DNA of 64,000 nt from Triplophysa rosa (GCF_024868665.1 NC_079891.1:13032825-13096824); one strand, 5' to 3'; positions 43,734-56,303 are shown, numbered from the stretch's first letter. Numbers and translations: made by a program. The notes: generated by a model not told the origin, from the letters alone.

Positions 43734-45152
43734 TCATGTCTGGTGTTTGGGACGAGCGCTACCATGACCATAGTAGTCGGGCCTGGCTGTGAAGTCTTTT
43801 GGCTCTTGGTTGAAGGACCTGGCATTGTGATGCTGCCGTGAGCCCTCCAGAGCCAGTTCTGGGTGATGTTCTGAAACAGGGAGGATAACTGGGGTTTTGA
43901 CAGTCTTTTCAGAGGAAGCCTTTTGCTTTCCATAATCCTTATGAGCTAAATCTCTTAGCTGTCTTGTGGTCATTGTGTGGGGGCAGGCCATAAAAGCTAG
44001 GTGGTGACCTGGTCCGACTCTGGATCTGAGAATTCTTTCATTACAGCCTGCTGCAGTTGCTGGTAATCTGCTCTGACAGATGCTGAAGCTTCGTACCTCT
44101 TGGCTGGAGGTAATTCTGAGCATATACAATCTGTCCCGTGTGGTCACATTAGGCAATGTCTGCACATGAAAGTCAATGTCCTGTAGGTAGGCATGTATGT
44201 CGTGGCCTCTTGTTGGATCTGGGGCAAATGTGGGTATATTCCTAGCCAGCTTATCAAGTTATTTGGGCAACACCCCATGGACACTTGTAGGGATCCTCTG
44301 AGGAGATCCCAGACCCCATTCCCTTGTGGCTGCTAGGGGTTCCCAGATGCTGGCAGGTGATGCTTTAAACAGAAGGCTCTTACTTCCCTTTTCTGCTGGA
44401 GGCTCTTCGCTGGTCAGGGGAAACTGGAGATTAGGCTTTTCTCTTGTCTGTTTACTTTGCATTTTGTAAGCGTATTTCAGCTCATGTTGGACATTGTCCA
44501 TCTCATCTTTAAAATGATCTCGTTGTTGCGCCAGTACTTGGATTTCTGCACGAGCTGCTTGCCGATGGCCTTCACAAGTTTTGAACTTTCCGTCTCGTTC
44601 TTTCAGTTCGGCCTCGGCTCGTATTAGGAGACCTTCTGCTTCTTGGAGTTTACCTCCCAGCTCTTCTCTGGTTTTCTTCTCCACACACTCTCTGTGTTCA
44701 CTGTCTGTACGGAGATTTGCTAAGGCGTCTCGAAGTCTTTCCACGTCCTCCTGTTGAGCCTGGTCCTCAGCATCTGCTGGAACGCTGACGTCGTGAGGCT
44801 ATTGTGTGAGCTGGTCTAAGCGGTACTGTGTTTCCTCCTGGTTTCGCTGGGCTTCCTCTGCTTGGAGTTGGCATGCTGCCACTTCTCGCATCAGGTGGGT
44901 GAGGTTTCCTTCACTTGGCTTTAGCTGGATGACGAGGTTGTGTGCGAGGGCACCGGTGATCTTGACAAAATCTTTGTGGTTGTAGCTCTGAGTTGGGTCG
45001 TTTGCCATCAGCCGATCTATGTCGTTGTCCAGCTGTTCCCGGTTCAGTTGCAGAAGGTTATTAGCGATCTCAGGCAGGAGGTTGCTTGTCATACAGCTTA
45101 GCCAGGTTTCTAGCTGGACCCACTGGGTGGCAGGGCTTGCTGATCGGGACAT
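43734..45152 (-). pseudogene. gag of the env-bearing element, with central coiled coil
   Basis: Start ATG at 45152 (MSRSASPATQWVQLETWLS), preceded by a possible upstream in-frame Met at 45224. Residues ~85-290 are a long Gln/Glu/Arg-rich predicted coiled coil (EEAQRNQEETQYRLDQL; RAEAELKERDGKFKTCEGH). A TAG at 44799-44801 interrupts it in frame. After a stop near 44259 the capsid-like part follows in other frames (QTLPNVTTRDRLYMLRITS, 44165-44100; TMTTRQLRDLAHKDYGKQK, about 43960). Nucleic-acid binding Cys knuckles were not seen. Confidence 0.65.
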
Positions 45153-46562
45153 GATGGGGCTCTGAAGGCAAGAGGAAAGCGCAAAGATGGCCGATACAAG
45201 TTTGTACCAGTTTAGTGAACACAATAGATAAATAAAAGGGCTATGTGTTGTTCACTTAACTGATGTGTGCAGTTAATGACAACTAGACGCTTATTATCTT
45301 TTCTGTGGATTGGCACTGTAGATAACTCGTGTGGGTAATCAGAGGTACACAGTCTAAGCAAAAATGAGGGTGTAATAACCCAATGGTCATTCAGGCTATT
45401 GGATCACCAACGTAATTACTAATTACTTTTCCTGATGCTTTGTGCAGGTTTGGTCTAAAAAACAAACGATAAATAAATGAAATTAAATATAAAACAAAAC
45501 AACAATAGAAAAGTAAGTGTTACAAGAAGATACTAGGGATAAAAAAATCAAACCCAAGGATGAAGAAAAGAAGAATGAGGATTATAGGCGAGGAAGAGTT
45601 TCCCTGTTTGAGCTAAGTAACCACCCTTCTGTGGTTATGACGGAATCGGCAGGAAGAGGGCGTTATGGGGTCATACAGCCAAGGGAGGTGACTTAGTGAA
45701 ATATAGTTGGGCAGGATCAACAGCTTGGTAAATAGAGAATGCTACTTCTCTGTAGTGCCTCGAGTAGGGGGGGGGGGGGATGGGGTGCTTTCGCTATTAA
45801 TAAATACATGAGCAGTATTAAATCCACTCTGTAAGTGAACGGGAGGTCCGAACCAGTTAACTAAGCTGGCCGTTCAATCCAAGGGAGTGAACATAGCGTA
45901 GTTGAATCGCACTGGAAAACGCATCAATGACATCAATCTAGCTACATTAAAATATAAGGCCTTTTAAAATGAGGGAGGAACATCTTCTTCGCATGAAAAC
46001 AGAGGATTTATTCGCTCAATTTAAGGCGGTGTTTTAAGACACACTATAAAGATTGCTTCGTTTATAGGGTCAAATTCGTAAACTGCAGTTAACTTAAACC
46101 ATTAACAATGCCCGAGATTTCTCAGTGAGAAGTTCTATGGTTACTGCTACGGCAAAAAGTGGGCGGGTTAACTTTTCATTCACAAAAATTGAAAGCGAGT
46201 TCAGTTTTAGCTGTTTTGCTTTTAATACACGTGCATTACTGTTAAACACACGTATTGATTCTGCATTTGCTCACAAACACGTTTAAAACTATGCCCGCAT
46301 TCTCCACCATGTAGGGAAATGATCAATTTTAACTAAAATGGCGAATACGCACAGTTGAGTGCTATCAACTATGTATATTCAGTAGCATTTAACCAATGCA
46401 TCAGAATCAGAAATAACGCCCCCCCCAATACATTCGTCCAGCAAATGATCAGTGGAGTCGTATTCTAACTCTTAAGAGGGACAGTATCCAGGCCTCGGAT
46501 AGTAACCCTCTTCGCACGGTACTACTTGAGAGCTGGTAACAAGATGAGCAGTAGAAGTGACT
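45153..46562 (-). other. 5' leader of the env-bearing element
   Basis: Region between gag and the 5' LTR; should hold primer-binding and packaging sites, but I could not identify a tRNA-complementary stretch next to the LTR end. Includes a run of 13 G around 45767-45779 and a small C run at 46420. Confidence 0.5.
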
Positions 46563-47797
46563 TGCTTGCGAGCAGTTACACAGAATCAAACACATGGGAA
46601 TACAGGTGAACGTTTATTATCTAAAAATTACGGTGCACTAAAAACATAAAAGTAACATATAAATAACAAAAACATACATGCTGAAACATTCGTACATTAA
46701 AAGAGGAAAGTATGGAAAAGACAAGTAGTATAAAGAATGGCAATATTAAATTACTCCTGCACAAAACATCAGTTCTCTCGTGAAATTCACCTTAACAAGT
46801 TAAGGGGCTAACTTAGGCGCGTTGTTGAATAGTTATACTTGCTTTGACTGCTGAGCCAATGAGAACTCCAGTGCGCGTTGACAGAGAGAGAGTGCTGATG
46901 GATCGCCGTGAGGAAATTCGCCAAGTTCTTCCGGAGATCGGAATGTTCAACGAAGTTTGCTGAAGTAATTTGCCGGAAAGACAATCTCAAAGAGATGAGA
47001 CAGGTCCCAGGGGAGTTGAACTGCCGAGCTGAGCAAAGAATGAGTCGCAGGATGCTGGTCTTAAGCTAATTCACGCCGCGCCCTCAGTGGTCCAATAGCA
47101 GCCATCGGTGAGTGGGAAATTCGTCTTTGTCTCTTTCTCCGTGCCTTATTTGCATGTTTATGGCAGGATGCCAAATTGAACTTATTAACTAAAGTTATTA
47201 TAAAAAGCATATGATGCATGACGGGTTCACATTCTATACATCATTGTGCAGGAAACTTAAAGAGACTGATTTCCGTAAACATGCGAGTACATGAAGTTAC
47301 ATTAGGGCACACAAGAATTCATCAGTCAGCCATTAACTCTAGAAAATGAATACACACAAGATATATAACAACCTGAACATGTATAAGGTTAAAGGTAGAC
47401 TAGTTATAGTAATAGCATGCAAGAGGAATGTATACTGTATATAAAGTTTGGACAGCTTATTGTGGCTTCTTTTAGAGAATACCCTTCCAAGGTGTGTTGT
47501 GTATTGGAAGGTCCTCTGGTGTTATCCAGGCCATCTGCTGTCTGTCAACATGGGAGAGGGCTTTGTTCTCTACATGCAGTCCCTTTGAAGTTAGGGTTGA
47601 GAATTATAAACTGTCCTGCTGGGGTTGAGGTGAGATAACCATTTGGGAGTGATGGTTAATCTTCCCTCTCCCCTCAGAACTTTGGAGCCGAGAGAGTGTT
47701 CCATTTGTCCCCTGCTGCCTCTGAAGTGTGACTCTTAGAGACAGAGGAACTTAGCATGACCCTTTGATCCAACATGTGGCCAGGATAAAACCCTACA
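46563..47797 (-). repeat. 5' LTR of the env-bearing element
   Basis: In the sense of the element it begins TGTAGGGTTTTATCCTGG (from 47797) and ends CTGCTCGCAAGCA (46563), giving TG...CA ends. Partner copy at 36157-37378. Confidence 0.85.
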
Positions 47798-48366
47798 ACA
47801 ACTAATAAATAGAGTGGCAACCGTATGTTTGTTTTTCTCTGTTTATCCTTACCTTTTTCTTTACTGAATATAGTGTCTACATACATATCTAATGAGACTT
47901 TTTTTAATGCTGAATCTGTTGAATCATCGCTATTCGACTGAAGTCTTGTCAAACTGCAATAAGCATGTGTAATTAGCTCAGGTCACATAAAACAATTGTT
48001 ACCTTTTTGGTATTGTTTTAATGGCTACTTTCAGGACCAAAACTAAGTGTAAAAAACCAAGGATCAACATAAACTTTATATTGCACAACATAAAACATCA
48101 TAGAAGACATTTGTTTGCATTCCAACAATCTTACAGTGTTACAGTATACAACAGATGATGCACACATCATTTGTCTTGTACATTTTTTCTGGTCTGATGA
48201 GTTTTCAAGATGTTTTTCAGTAAATCCCACCTGAGGATACTGTAATATATAACCACATAGCACATGTATTGACTCATCCTGGTCTCGGTGAATGAGGGCT
48301 TGCATTGTGCTACATGTGTGTGATTTATACAGACACAGACAGACATGGACACCAAGAGAAGAGCGA
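47798..48366. other. No gene recognised
   Basis: AT-rich flank of the retroviral element; nothing supported. Confidence 0.4.
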
Positions 48367-48374
48367 CTGCACAC

Positions 48375-48964
48375 TAGGGGTGGAGCCGAACCCGAATACG
48401 GTATTCGGAAAGGCACAAATAGCGTGTTTTTTACGAATACTTATTTCGAACAAATACTTAAAAAAATATTTGTATTCGGGAACAAGAAAAACTTTATATC
48501 AAAAAGCTGCGTTTTCTCACGAGACCGCAGTGCATGCCCGCATGAGTGAGTGAGTGAGTGACAGGAGTCGGGGGGTTGGGGGGTAAAAGAGGTGACTGAC
48601 ACAGGCTGCTCCACACAGCAACAGAGAAGGCTCGGCTGAGCGAAAAAAGGCTTCACTGCGTGCATCACTATTTTTGTTGAATAGATTTTTGTACCTTAAC
48701 TGGGTTCCGGAGGCAGTTTATAACTTTCGGGAAGCAGAGTTTGATCGGGAGATTATTCCGTTACGCTTCATTATTGATGTCTGCAGTCGGGTGCTCTCAT
48801 GTTCGCTCTGTTTACGTACACTATAACGTAAATTAGAAGTGTAACGCAAAAAAACTGGATTTTTACGCCTATTTTGAGTTTTACTCGAATACAAATACAA
48901 ATACTTCCCCCCCCTCAACAAATACAAATACAGATACAAATACCGGCTGCTTTGCACACCCTTA
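48375..48964. mobile_element. hAT MITE, 8-bp duplication CTGCACAC
   Basis: Flanked by CTGCACAC at 48367-48374 and 48965-48972. Ends TAGGGGTGG and, inverted, TAAGGGTGTGC. Subterminal GAATAC/TATTCG repeats on both sides (CGAATACGGTATTCGG near 48393; CTCGAATACAAATAC near 48893). No transposase. Confidence 0.75.
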
Positions 48965-48972
48965 CTGCACAC

Positions 48973-49402
48973 ATAATCAAGTGGAAACAGAGCTGAACTT
49001 TTTAATCTCATGTTCAAAATACACACTCATCAGAGGAAGATTCTTCCCCCAGTTTACAAACTTCCACAAAGTTTCAACAAAAGGACAAGATTTCATACAT
49101 ACTGGGAGAAAACTCAATATGTTTAAACCTAGCTGCAAGATATGTTAAGTCCTGCCACTACAAATGAACAACCACAACAGAACATAACAGATCCTGTCAC
49201 CCTCACTGAGAACATTCATCAATACTTTGCTCTTTTTCTGTTTATATTGAAATGTATATATATGCTTATATACTTTTATTTTATTGTTATCTTAATCTGT
49301 ATTTGTGCAAAATGTTTATATTTAATTTTCCTGTGCTTTGGCATTGTAAAATTAGTTTTATCATGCCAATAAAGCTTCTTTGAATCTTGAATCTGCAAAG
49401 GC
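48973..49402 (+). repeat. Possible LINE 3' tail
   Basis: The last part, ATCATGCCAATAAAGCTTCTTTGAATCTTGAATCT (49360-49394, given here only as landmark words CCAATAAAGC and TTGAAT), looks like the 3' end of fish LINEs, which carry a polyadenylation-like word and short TTGAAT repeats. No coding part remains. Confidence 0.35.
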
Positions 49403-49405
49403 AAT

Positions 49406-50912
49406 GGGCCTCATTTATGAAACGAGCGTATGACCAAAAACTGGGCGTACGGTCGTTTCCACGCCAAATTTGGCATTTATCAAAATGGACGTGCGCGGTA
49501 GCTACGATCAAATCTCACGACAGGTCTCAGCTCCTGCAAGTTTTAAGAACCCTTTAACCCTTCTGATAACTGATAAGGAATAATGACAAATAGAAAGATA
49601 GATTTTTTTTCCGTTTATTATGACAATGTGAAAAAGATTCCAATGTGATTTCTCATTTTCATTACATCAATAAAGTATTTTATTTTCTAGCCTAATTATA
49701 TGATTATTTAAATGCTTGAAATTACAAGGTTAACGGGTGCTTTTGTGTGCAAAACTTTAATGCAACTTTAGGCTACTTCTTAAATAATTTACGATGATTA
49801 AAATGCACAGTTAAAAGTAAAACATTTAAAAAACTACAATAGGCCTAATCAATATATTTATATGCAATGGGTTAGTTTACCTATTTGCAAGACAATAGCT
49901 TCTTTGTTTGACAAATATGCATTCTAATAAAAACAGACAAAACGCATAATTCGATGTTAATTTTTATTTGTGCGATGTTCGCTTGGGGGTGGAAGACGTG
50001 CACTGGTCAAAGCTCAAGATTGCCTGGCTTTGTGTGGCAGGCTCCAAGCCGGTTTGGGGGCACAAAACCGCTGTTTTGGTTCTTGCCTCTGATAGATCTG
50101 AAAGAGAAAAAAATAAGTAAACATAAAATAGCGTGTGCTTCATTTAAGCAGCCTGAAATGCAAGATTTGCAGCATTAAATCCCGTTTAGAAACATGCATC
50201 TGTCTCCTCCGCCACAGACCATTTTCTCTTCACCTAAATGAAAAAAATATATATATTTAAAACACTTACACATTAAATACACATTTGATTGCGCCGCAAA
50301 AAAATTATCAGTAGGGACTAATTTACACTTACATTCAATTTTACATTAACACATTAATGTAACTCAAACAGTTTTTTAAGACTGAAGTCAGATTCATTTT
50401 GTTTACATTTAAATGCATTTTAAAACCAAAGTAATTTAAAGCAACAACAATACTTTTAGTGTAAAATAATAGTGAAACAATAATAATTAATTATTTGCGG
50501 TCATTTTTACAAAACATAAATATCCAGTAAATATCCAATAAAAAATACAAACCTCAGCTGGAGTTCGGTTCGCTGTTGCCCGCAGCAGTGATCTCTTTAC
50601 AAACTGTTTTCACATTTCACTTTTCAAGGTTAAAGTTTACATATCTAAATCATAACAGTTCCTCTTTTTGGCCGGACTACGTTTCTCCATGTCACAAAAT
50701 CTAGGGGCGAGGCGTATACACCCTGAATTTATAGGAGCGTGATATGTAAATTACGATCAATTTCAGCCACCATATTTATCAAGGTACGATCATTCGTACG
50801 CTGAGATAGCCGGCATATGAATGTTTGTTGAATCACACGTGAACCCTGTCGTAAGATGATTTCTGCGCACGGATCTGCGCTCGTTTCTACATTAGATTGA
50901 TAAATGAGGCCC
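49406..50912. mobile_element. Non-autonomous DNA element, GGGCCTCATTTAT ends, AAT duplication
   Basis: Left end GGGCCTCATTTATGAAACGAG, right end (inverted) GGGCCTCATTTATCAATCTAA. AAT at 49403-49405 and 50913-50915. A 3-bp duplication and GGGCC ends suggest the PIF/Harbinger group, though TIRs beyond ~25 bases diverge. 1507 bases; no DDE transposase seen, only short frames. Confidence 0.65.
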
Positions 50913-50915
50913 AAT

Positions 50916-52127
50916 GTGGGGCCCCTCCACTCTATATATCAACTAATTTGTTATATTTATTTATAATACAGCACTGAAACTCATTTGTGTATGAATTGTG
51001 ATATACTTAAATATATATAGATAACCTCAGTATCCCCTTTACATGAATTGACCGTTTAATTAATTTTAGGGTTAGGGTTAATTGTGTTTCAATAATAGAA
51101 ACACTGTGCAATGTAGTCCAAAACAAACTTTAAAAGTTTAATGCCAAGTCGAGAATGTCAAGAAAAAAGGGCTCCCCTCTTAACAATTTTTATTAAATAT
51201 AAAAAGGCCTAAATACACTAGTACATATTTTTACTACTTATATATTTATTGACCTTTTTAACTTTAGTACATTATTATGTTACTTGAATATTTATATATT
51301 ATTAGGGATAAAACTAATATGTCAGAAGAACTGCCTCAAGTTTACCTCAATATGCAGATAAAAACAAAACGTACAAGATGTTTGTCCATTAATGCGCTCC
51401 ATAGTCCGGGTGTACATTGTTTTCAAGTGATTGTTTTAACTTACTTTGTAAGTTAGCAGCCTGCCCTGCATAATCACTTCTTACTATTTTTGGGGTTGTC
51501 TGCTTATTATATCTCTCACTCTCTCCTGCTTAGTGAAGGCTAAGAACAGCGAATTCTGTGTTAATTTAGACCGCCGAGATCAATTTCTATCATTTAAGCA
51601 GGCTTCCAAAAATACTTCCACTGTACTAACAGGAACAAAAACAATACATTTCCGACACAAATACTTAAAACAAACTACCCAAATACTACTTTTATCGGGT
51701 CAAGCACTAGCTGTAAAGTGTATTGTACTTCATCTACCTGTCGATAAGACTATCCATCATCTGCTGTGAGCGGAGTTAGTGAACACAGACTGTGAGTGAG
51801 AAATGAAAAACCTGGAGCAGAATAAACAGATCTCTAGAGGAGTGATAACAGAATGCTTTCAGCGGGGATGTGAGTCCATTCCACTTCACTTATACAGCCT
51901 ATCATGCAGTTCGCCATGGCGTGCGTGCTGTGCTTGTGTGAGGCATGTACAAAGATGTCTGCCGAAATTTCTCAAAATTAGCAGAAAACAGAGAAGCACA
52001 GATGCAAAGTATACGTGCACAATTGTAAAATAATAATAATCATAATTTCAGGAAATTCAAGGCCCCTCACATGCCAGGGCCCTATGTACTCAGTCACCCT
52101 TTTTCCCCCATTTGCGACGCCCCTGTT
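50916..52127. other. No gene recognised
   Basis: AT-rich unassigned DNA. Confidence 0.4.
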
Positions 52128-52620
52128 TATACATCATCTGAAAGCTGCATAAATAAGCTTTCTATTAATATATGTCCGAGATACAAGTATTTGAAAATCT
52201 GAGGGTGAAAAAAATCAAAATATTGAGAAAATCACCTTTAAAGTTACTGTTGTCCATCAGAGGTGCTGTAGCAGGCCGTTGCTTAGAATAAATAGGTCTG
52301 TTGGCTTACCGCTGTAAAGATGTTGTGGAGAGTAGATGAACACGAAAGCTGAAATTCTAAGCTTTACATAGATACCAAACTTGAGTGGGTTATTACCAAA
52401 GAGCAGGCAGCAGTGAGCGAGTGTTTCCAGACATTTTTTGTTTGCGATTTTGTTGCATTCACTCACAAAAATAAAGTTTTGATGTATTTACAATATCTTC
52501 GGAACATGATCTTTACTTAATGATTCCTGGCATCTTTTTTTTAATAATTTTGACCCATACATTGATGGCTATTGCTACAAATGTGCTACTTATAACTGGT
52601 TTTGTGGTCCAGGGTCACAT
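52128..52620. mobile_element. TGTGACCCTGGA-family DNA element, left end lost
   Basis: Right end ACTGGTTTTGTGGTCCAGGGTCACA matches the full copy at 55371-55804. Shared internal words: CATCTGAAAGCTGCATAAATAAGCTTTCT, AAAATCAAAATATTGAGAAAAT, TCACTCACAAAAATAAAGTTTT (each quoted in part). About 190 bases at 52260-52450 are absent from the other copy. Confidence 0.65.
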
Positions 52621-53347
52621 TTATTTCCCAGTGGACTCTTCTATGGTTACAGTCATTAGTAATGAGGGGGAGTTAAGGAGACACAAATTAAACTTGACAG
52701 TTTTTCAGTTGCTTAATTTTTAAACATTGTTTTACAATGCTCCTTTTCAACACCCCCCCCAAAAAAAGTTATTGCTTGACATGGTTTGTTTGTTCCGGGT
52801 TGTATTTTTATGATTACCCCATGTTTCTTTATAACTCTATTGCATAAATAAAATAAAGCAGTTCTGCACGACTGCTGTTAAAATATCTATACAGTATATA
52901 AACAGTTGATCAAAATCATTGCCAGTTGAATTCTACTGTTATACCACAGAGCCTTACTATCCTTGTACAGTCGGCCTGTATGAAAATGATCTGTGTGTTT
53001 TGAATGCAAGCATGCAGTGCAGAGAGACTAAAATATTAGTTTTGATTAATACTTCATGGCTTTTTCAATCTTATTTGGGTGTCCTGTTTGAAGTCTATAG
53101 TCTTACACTCACTCATTTTTTCTGGATATTATATTTCATAATTATGTTTATTCGTTTTATATTGTACAGCACTTTGATCAACCATGGTTGTTTTCAAACG
53201 TGCTGTATAAATAAATATTGTATTGTGATTAATAAATACTTACACGTACTAGAGATTGCTATTAATAGAATTTTACAAGCAATCTTTTATAAGCAGTATG
53301 ACATTTGGGACATGTTAGTCATAGTAAAAAAATCTGCATAAAACTGC
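52621..53347. other. Unassigned DNA with an L2-like 3' tail at about 53150-53225
   Basis: ATTGTACAGCACTTTGATCA and GTGCTGTATAAATAAA near 53160-53215 resemble the 3' tail of fish L2 LINEs. The rest of the stretch holds no supported gene; a 140-codon frame at 52919-53341 runs through this tail and is unlikely to be real. Confidence 0.35.
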
Positions 53348-53910
53348 TGTCACAGATGTGAGGAAGAGAACTCCATTGCAGGCAGCAGTGAAGGGGTTAA
53401 CAAAAACAAGACTTTATTTACATAAAACTCAAAACAAAAACCCACGATGGGGGAAAACTCAATACAATAAGATAATGACAGGACGAAGACTAACTAACAC
53501 TAAACTGAAAATAACAACACTAGATAAACCAAACTAAACACTTACTAAGACTGACAGGACGTCACTCCAAACGGAACACGACCACGGGCGAAACATGTAA
53601 TCAGGACACAAATAACAAGGACCGCCACCGAAGACACCATATACAATGCAAGAGCAACAAGACAATGAAACATGAGGGTATATAAAGGCAAGACAAATGA
53701 GGGATAACGAGCTAGGACAGGTGGGAAACATTAGACACGGACGGGAAACAATACAGGAAACGAGAGGGGCGGGGCCACTGACGAGACACGAGAAAACACA
53801 TGCGAAGTAAAAACAAACAACTCATGGTTTTCTCACATAAAACCTAAGGGCTCTGCCCCGATCCCGCCACACGACTAGAAATTCAGAAACAGGAAGGTGG
53901 GACCGTGACA
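53348..53910 (-). mobile_element. Solo LTR, target duplication ACTGC
   Basis: 563 bases, TG...CA, flanked by ACTGC at 53343-53347 and 53911-53915. Shares AAAACAAAAACCCACGATGG and a GAGGGGCGGGGCCAC-type block with the copy at 35521. Confidence 0.8.
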
Positions 53911-53915
53911 ACTGC

Positions 53916-54478
53916 TTCCAAGTATTTCATAAAAGACAAGTCTTACTTTAGCAACCCATTTCCCACACAGATATTTGTTCTAAGAGTGTTTGTTGAAATG
54001 TAATATGGCACATTTAAAATTCCTGCGTAGCTCCAATCTACTTATAGATAATAAGCCAGAGGACTTCTATTGGCTGCCTTTAAAATGCTTCTTGAAATCT
54101 TTTAATTACCCTGCTGCTTTTCATTGCTGTTTTACAAGCCAATGAGGTGGAAACAGAAACAGTCTCTGGAAGGCTTCACGCCCATCAAAGATGTCTCTGC
54201 TATTGGAACATAGCAGTGTCAAGTGTGTGGGTTTTGCGAGACGAATTAAATTGAAAATTCCTGCTTTGCACTCTTGCAGACGGGTCTTCTCACATTGCCA
54301 TTCACATTCTCAACCTAAGGTGATTTCTGGCACAGTACTACACTTATTTACATATCTGACTTTGGTTTAAAAACATCAGATTTTCAAGACCGAGTGTAAG
54401 CCTGGCTAGACTGGTATCTAAATGCAGTTCTAAAGCGTAATGAAAGATTCTCAAGATAAGACATATTAGTGAAGGAGA
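53916..54478. other. No gene recognised
   Basis: Unassigned sequence between two solo LTRs. Confidence 0.4.
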
Positions 54479-54483
54479 AATAG

Positions 54484-54926
54484 TGTCACGAATCGGGGAT
54501 GAGAGACATGGATACACAGACAGAGGACCCAAGTGCAGACAGGATAAGGGGTAAACTAGACTTTTAATAAATAACAAAACATACAAAACAAAGACCCACG
54601 TGGGGGTAAAATAAACTGTAAACATGACATATAACAAGAACTTACTACACTAAACTAGAAATAACATCTATACAATGAACCGACACAAGACAGAGAACAC
54701 AGGGGCATTAAATAAAGGGACAAATCAAAGCGGAACAGGTGTGGGGCATGAACTAATGAACAGTCAAAACCAGGGATACAAAAGGGCGGGAACACAGACA
54801 AGGACCGGAGAGAGTATCGAAGGCCGACAGGGTCAAAATGACTCTCTCCACATAAAACAAGAGGTTCTATCATGGTTCTGCCACTAGGTCAAGAAAAGCA
54901 AGACAAGGTGGGGCAGAACCATGACA
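54484..54926 (-). mobile_element. Solo LTR, target duplication AATAG
   Basis: 443 bases, TG...CA, flanked by AATAG at 54479-54483 and 54927-54931. In LTR sense it starts TGTCATGGTTCTGCCCCACC and carries TTTATTAAAAG-type polyadenylation sequence before CTGCACTTGGGTCC. Same family as 35521 and 53348. Confidence 0.8.
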
Positions 54927-54931
54927 AATAG

Positions 54932-55370
54932 TTGTTTCAATAAATCGATCCATTGACAGAGCTCATACTGTATGTCATCTGTCATTGTGACTATGCCTTA
55001 TCTACAGATTGTCTAATGGGTTTTGATGAACAAGTCGCTGTCAACACCAGGTCTCTGAACCTTTTCAAGGAAGGAAAACCAATGAAAATGTATGACATTT
55101 TAACAAGAATGGAAACAAAAACAAAGTTGAATCATTCTGAACAGAAACACGTATTTAATATTATACATTTAAAATGTTATTTTATTGGTCCGTTTAATCA
55201 ACAGTCAACCAACAGTTTCCACCACTTTCATTGCCATGTTTCTGCGGTCTGGTGGTACAAGTCAGAACTCTCAGAAAATTGTAATAACAAGTTCTAGGAG
55301 CATGTGAATGCTTTTTAGAAGTCGGAATCTCATAACCCACTTGTTAAGCCTGATGTCACACACCATCATA
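54932..55370. other. No gene recognised
   Basis: A 114-codon frame at 54953-55297 has no repeats, splice sites or homology that I can support. Confidence 0.35.
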
Positions 55371-55804
55371 TGTGACCCTGGACAACAAAACCAGTCTTAT
55401 GGGTCAATTTTTCGAAATTTAGATTTTTACATAATCTGAAAGCTGAATAAATAAACTTTCTACAGATATATGAGTTGTTATAATAGGACAATATCTGGCT
55501 GAGATACAACCGTTTAAAACTCAGCAATCTGAGAGCGCAAAAAATCAAAATATTGAGAAAATTGCCTTTGCAGTTGTTAATCAGGGTCACTGTGGCAGAC
55601 CATCCACTCACAAAAATAAAGTTTTTATATATTTAAGGTAGGAAATTTACAAAATATCTTCATGGAACATGATCTTTACATAATATCCTAATGATTTTTG
55701 GCATAAAAGAAAAATCGATAATTTTGACCCACACAATGTATTTTTGTCTTTTACTAAAAATGTTCCCGTGCTACTTAAGACTGGTTTTGTGATCCAGGGT
55801 CACA
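55371..55804. mobile_element. TGTGACCCTGGA-family DNA element, full length
   Basis: Ends TGTGACCCTGGACAACAAAA and, inverted, TGTGACCCTGGATCACAAAA; both continue into CCAGTCTTA. 434 bases, AT-rich centre, no gene. Superfamily not assigned. Truncated relative at 52128-52620. Confidence 0.75.
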
Positions 55805-56157
55805 TATATGGAAGATCATATACTGTTTCCAGGTCCAAACGCACCAGATGCCATAAGCAAACAACATAACATTTTTGAAAAACACATCCCAACCTTTATC
55901 TCTATAATGAAATCCCAGATGTTCAGACAATGGTTCATTTTTACAATTTATTAAAATATTGAGGCTTGGACACAGAAACAATATTCCTCATGTCACGACT
56001 TAACAAGCGGATTACAATAATTCCGACATTACGTGAATGCAGACTTTGTTCTAAAACCACAAAGTTAAGCGACCTTAAGTTAAAAGGGGTCTAGAAACTT
56101 TAAGTTTAGCTAATAGCAGTTCTAGCTTGTGGTGCCATGCACAAGTTAACTTTACCA
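55805..56157. other. No gene recognised
   Basis: AT-rich unassigned sequence. Confidence 0.35.
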
Positions 56158-56303
56158 CTGTACACAGCAAAATCGCCAGTGTTAAAAAAGGTCAAATTAA
56201 CACTCACGGTGTATATATAATCCACACCTAGAGTGTAGATTATATATACACCGTGAGTGTTAATTTGACCCTTTTTAACACTGGCGATTTTACTGTGTAG
56301 AGT
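56158..56303. mobile_element. Palindromic MITE
   Basis: Two ~68-base arms, CTGTACACAGCAAAATCGCC... and its near-perfect reverse complement ending ...CTGTGTAGAG, separated by a few bases around 56229. A transcript would fold into one long hairpin. End sequence shared with 12275-12290. Confidence 0.75.

Larger units (their letters stand above)
36157..47797 (-). mobile_element. Endogenous retrovirus-like LTR element with env, degenerate
   Basis: Two ~1.2-kb direct LTRs (36157-37378 and 46563-47797) enclose, on the minus strand, gag, protease, RT, RNase H, integrase and an env-like gene in retroviral order. Many frameshifts and stops disrupt every gene, so it is not expected to produce virus. 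A purine-rich tract lies just inside the 3' LTR (37379-37396). No matching target duplication is evident around the LTR pair. Class (true retrovirus versus errantivirus-like Gypsy with env) is not settled from sequence reading alone. Confidence 0.8.

Noticed and set aside
36157..47797. An infectious or complete provirus
   Set aside because: Every gene carries stops or frameshifts, env is partly duplicated, and the LTRs have diverged.
52919..53341. A 140-residue hydrophobic membrane protein
   Set aside because: The frame runs through an L2-like 3' tail and AT-rich DNA; hydrophobicity reflects base composition.
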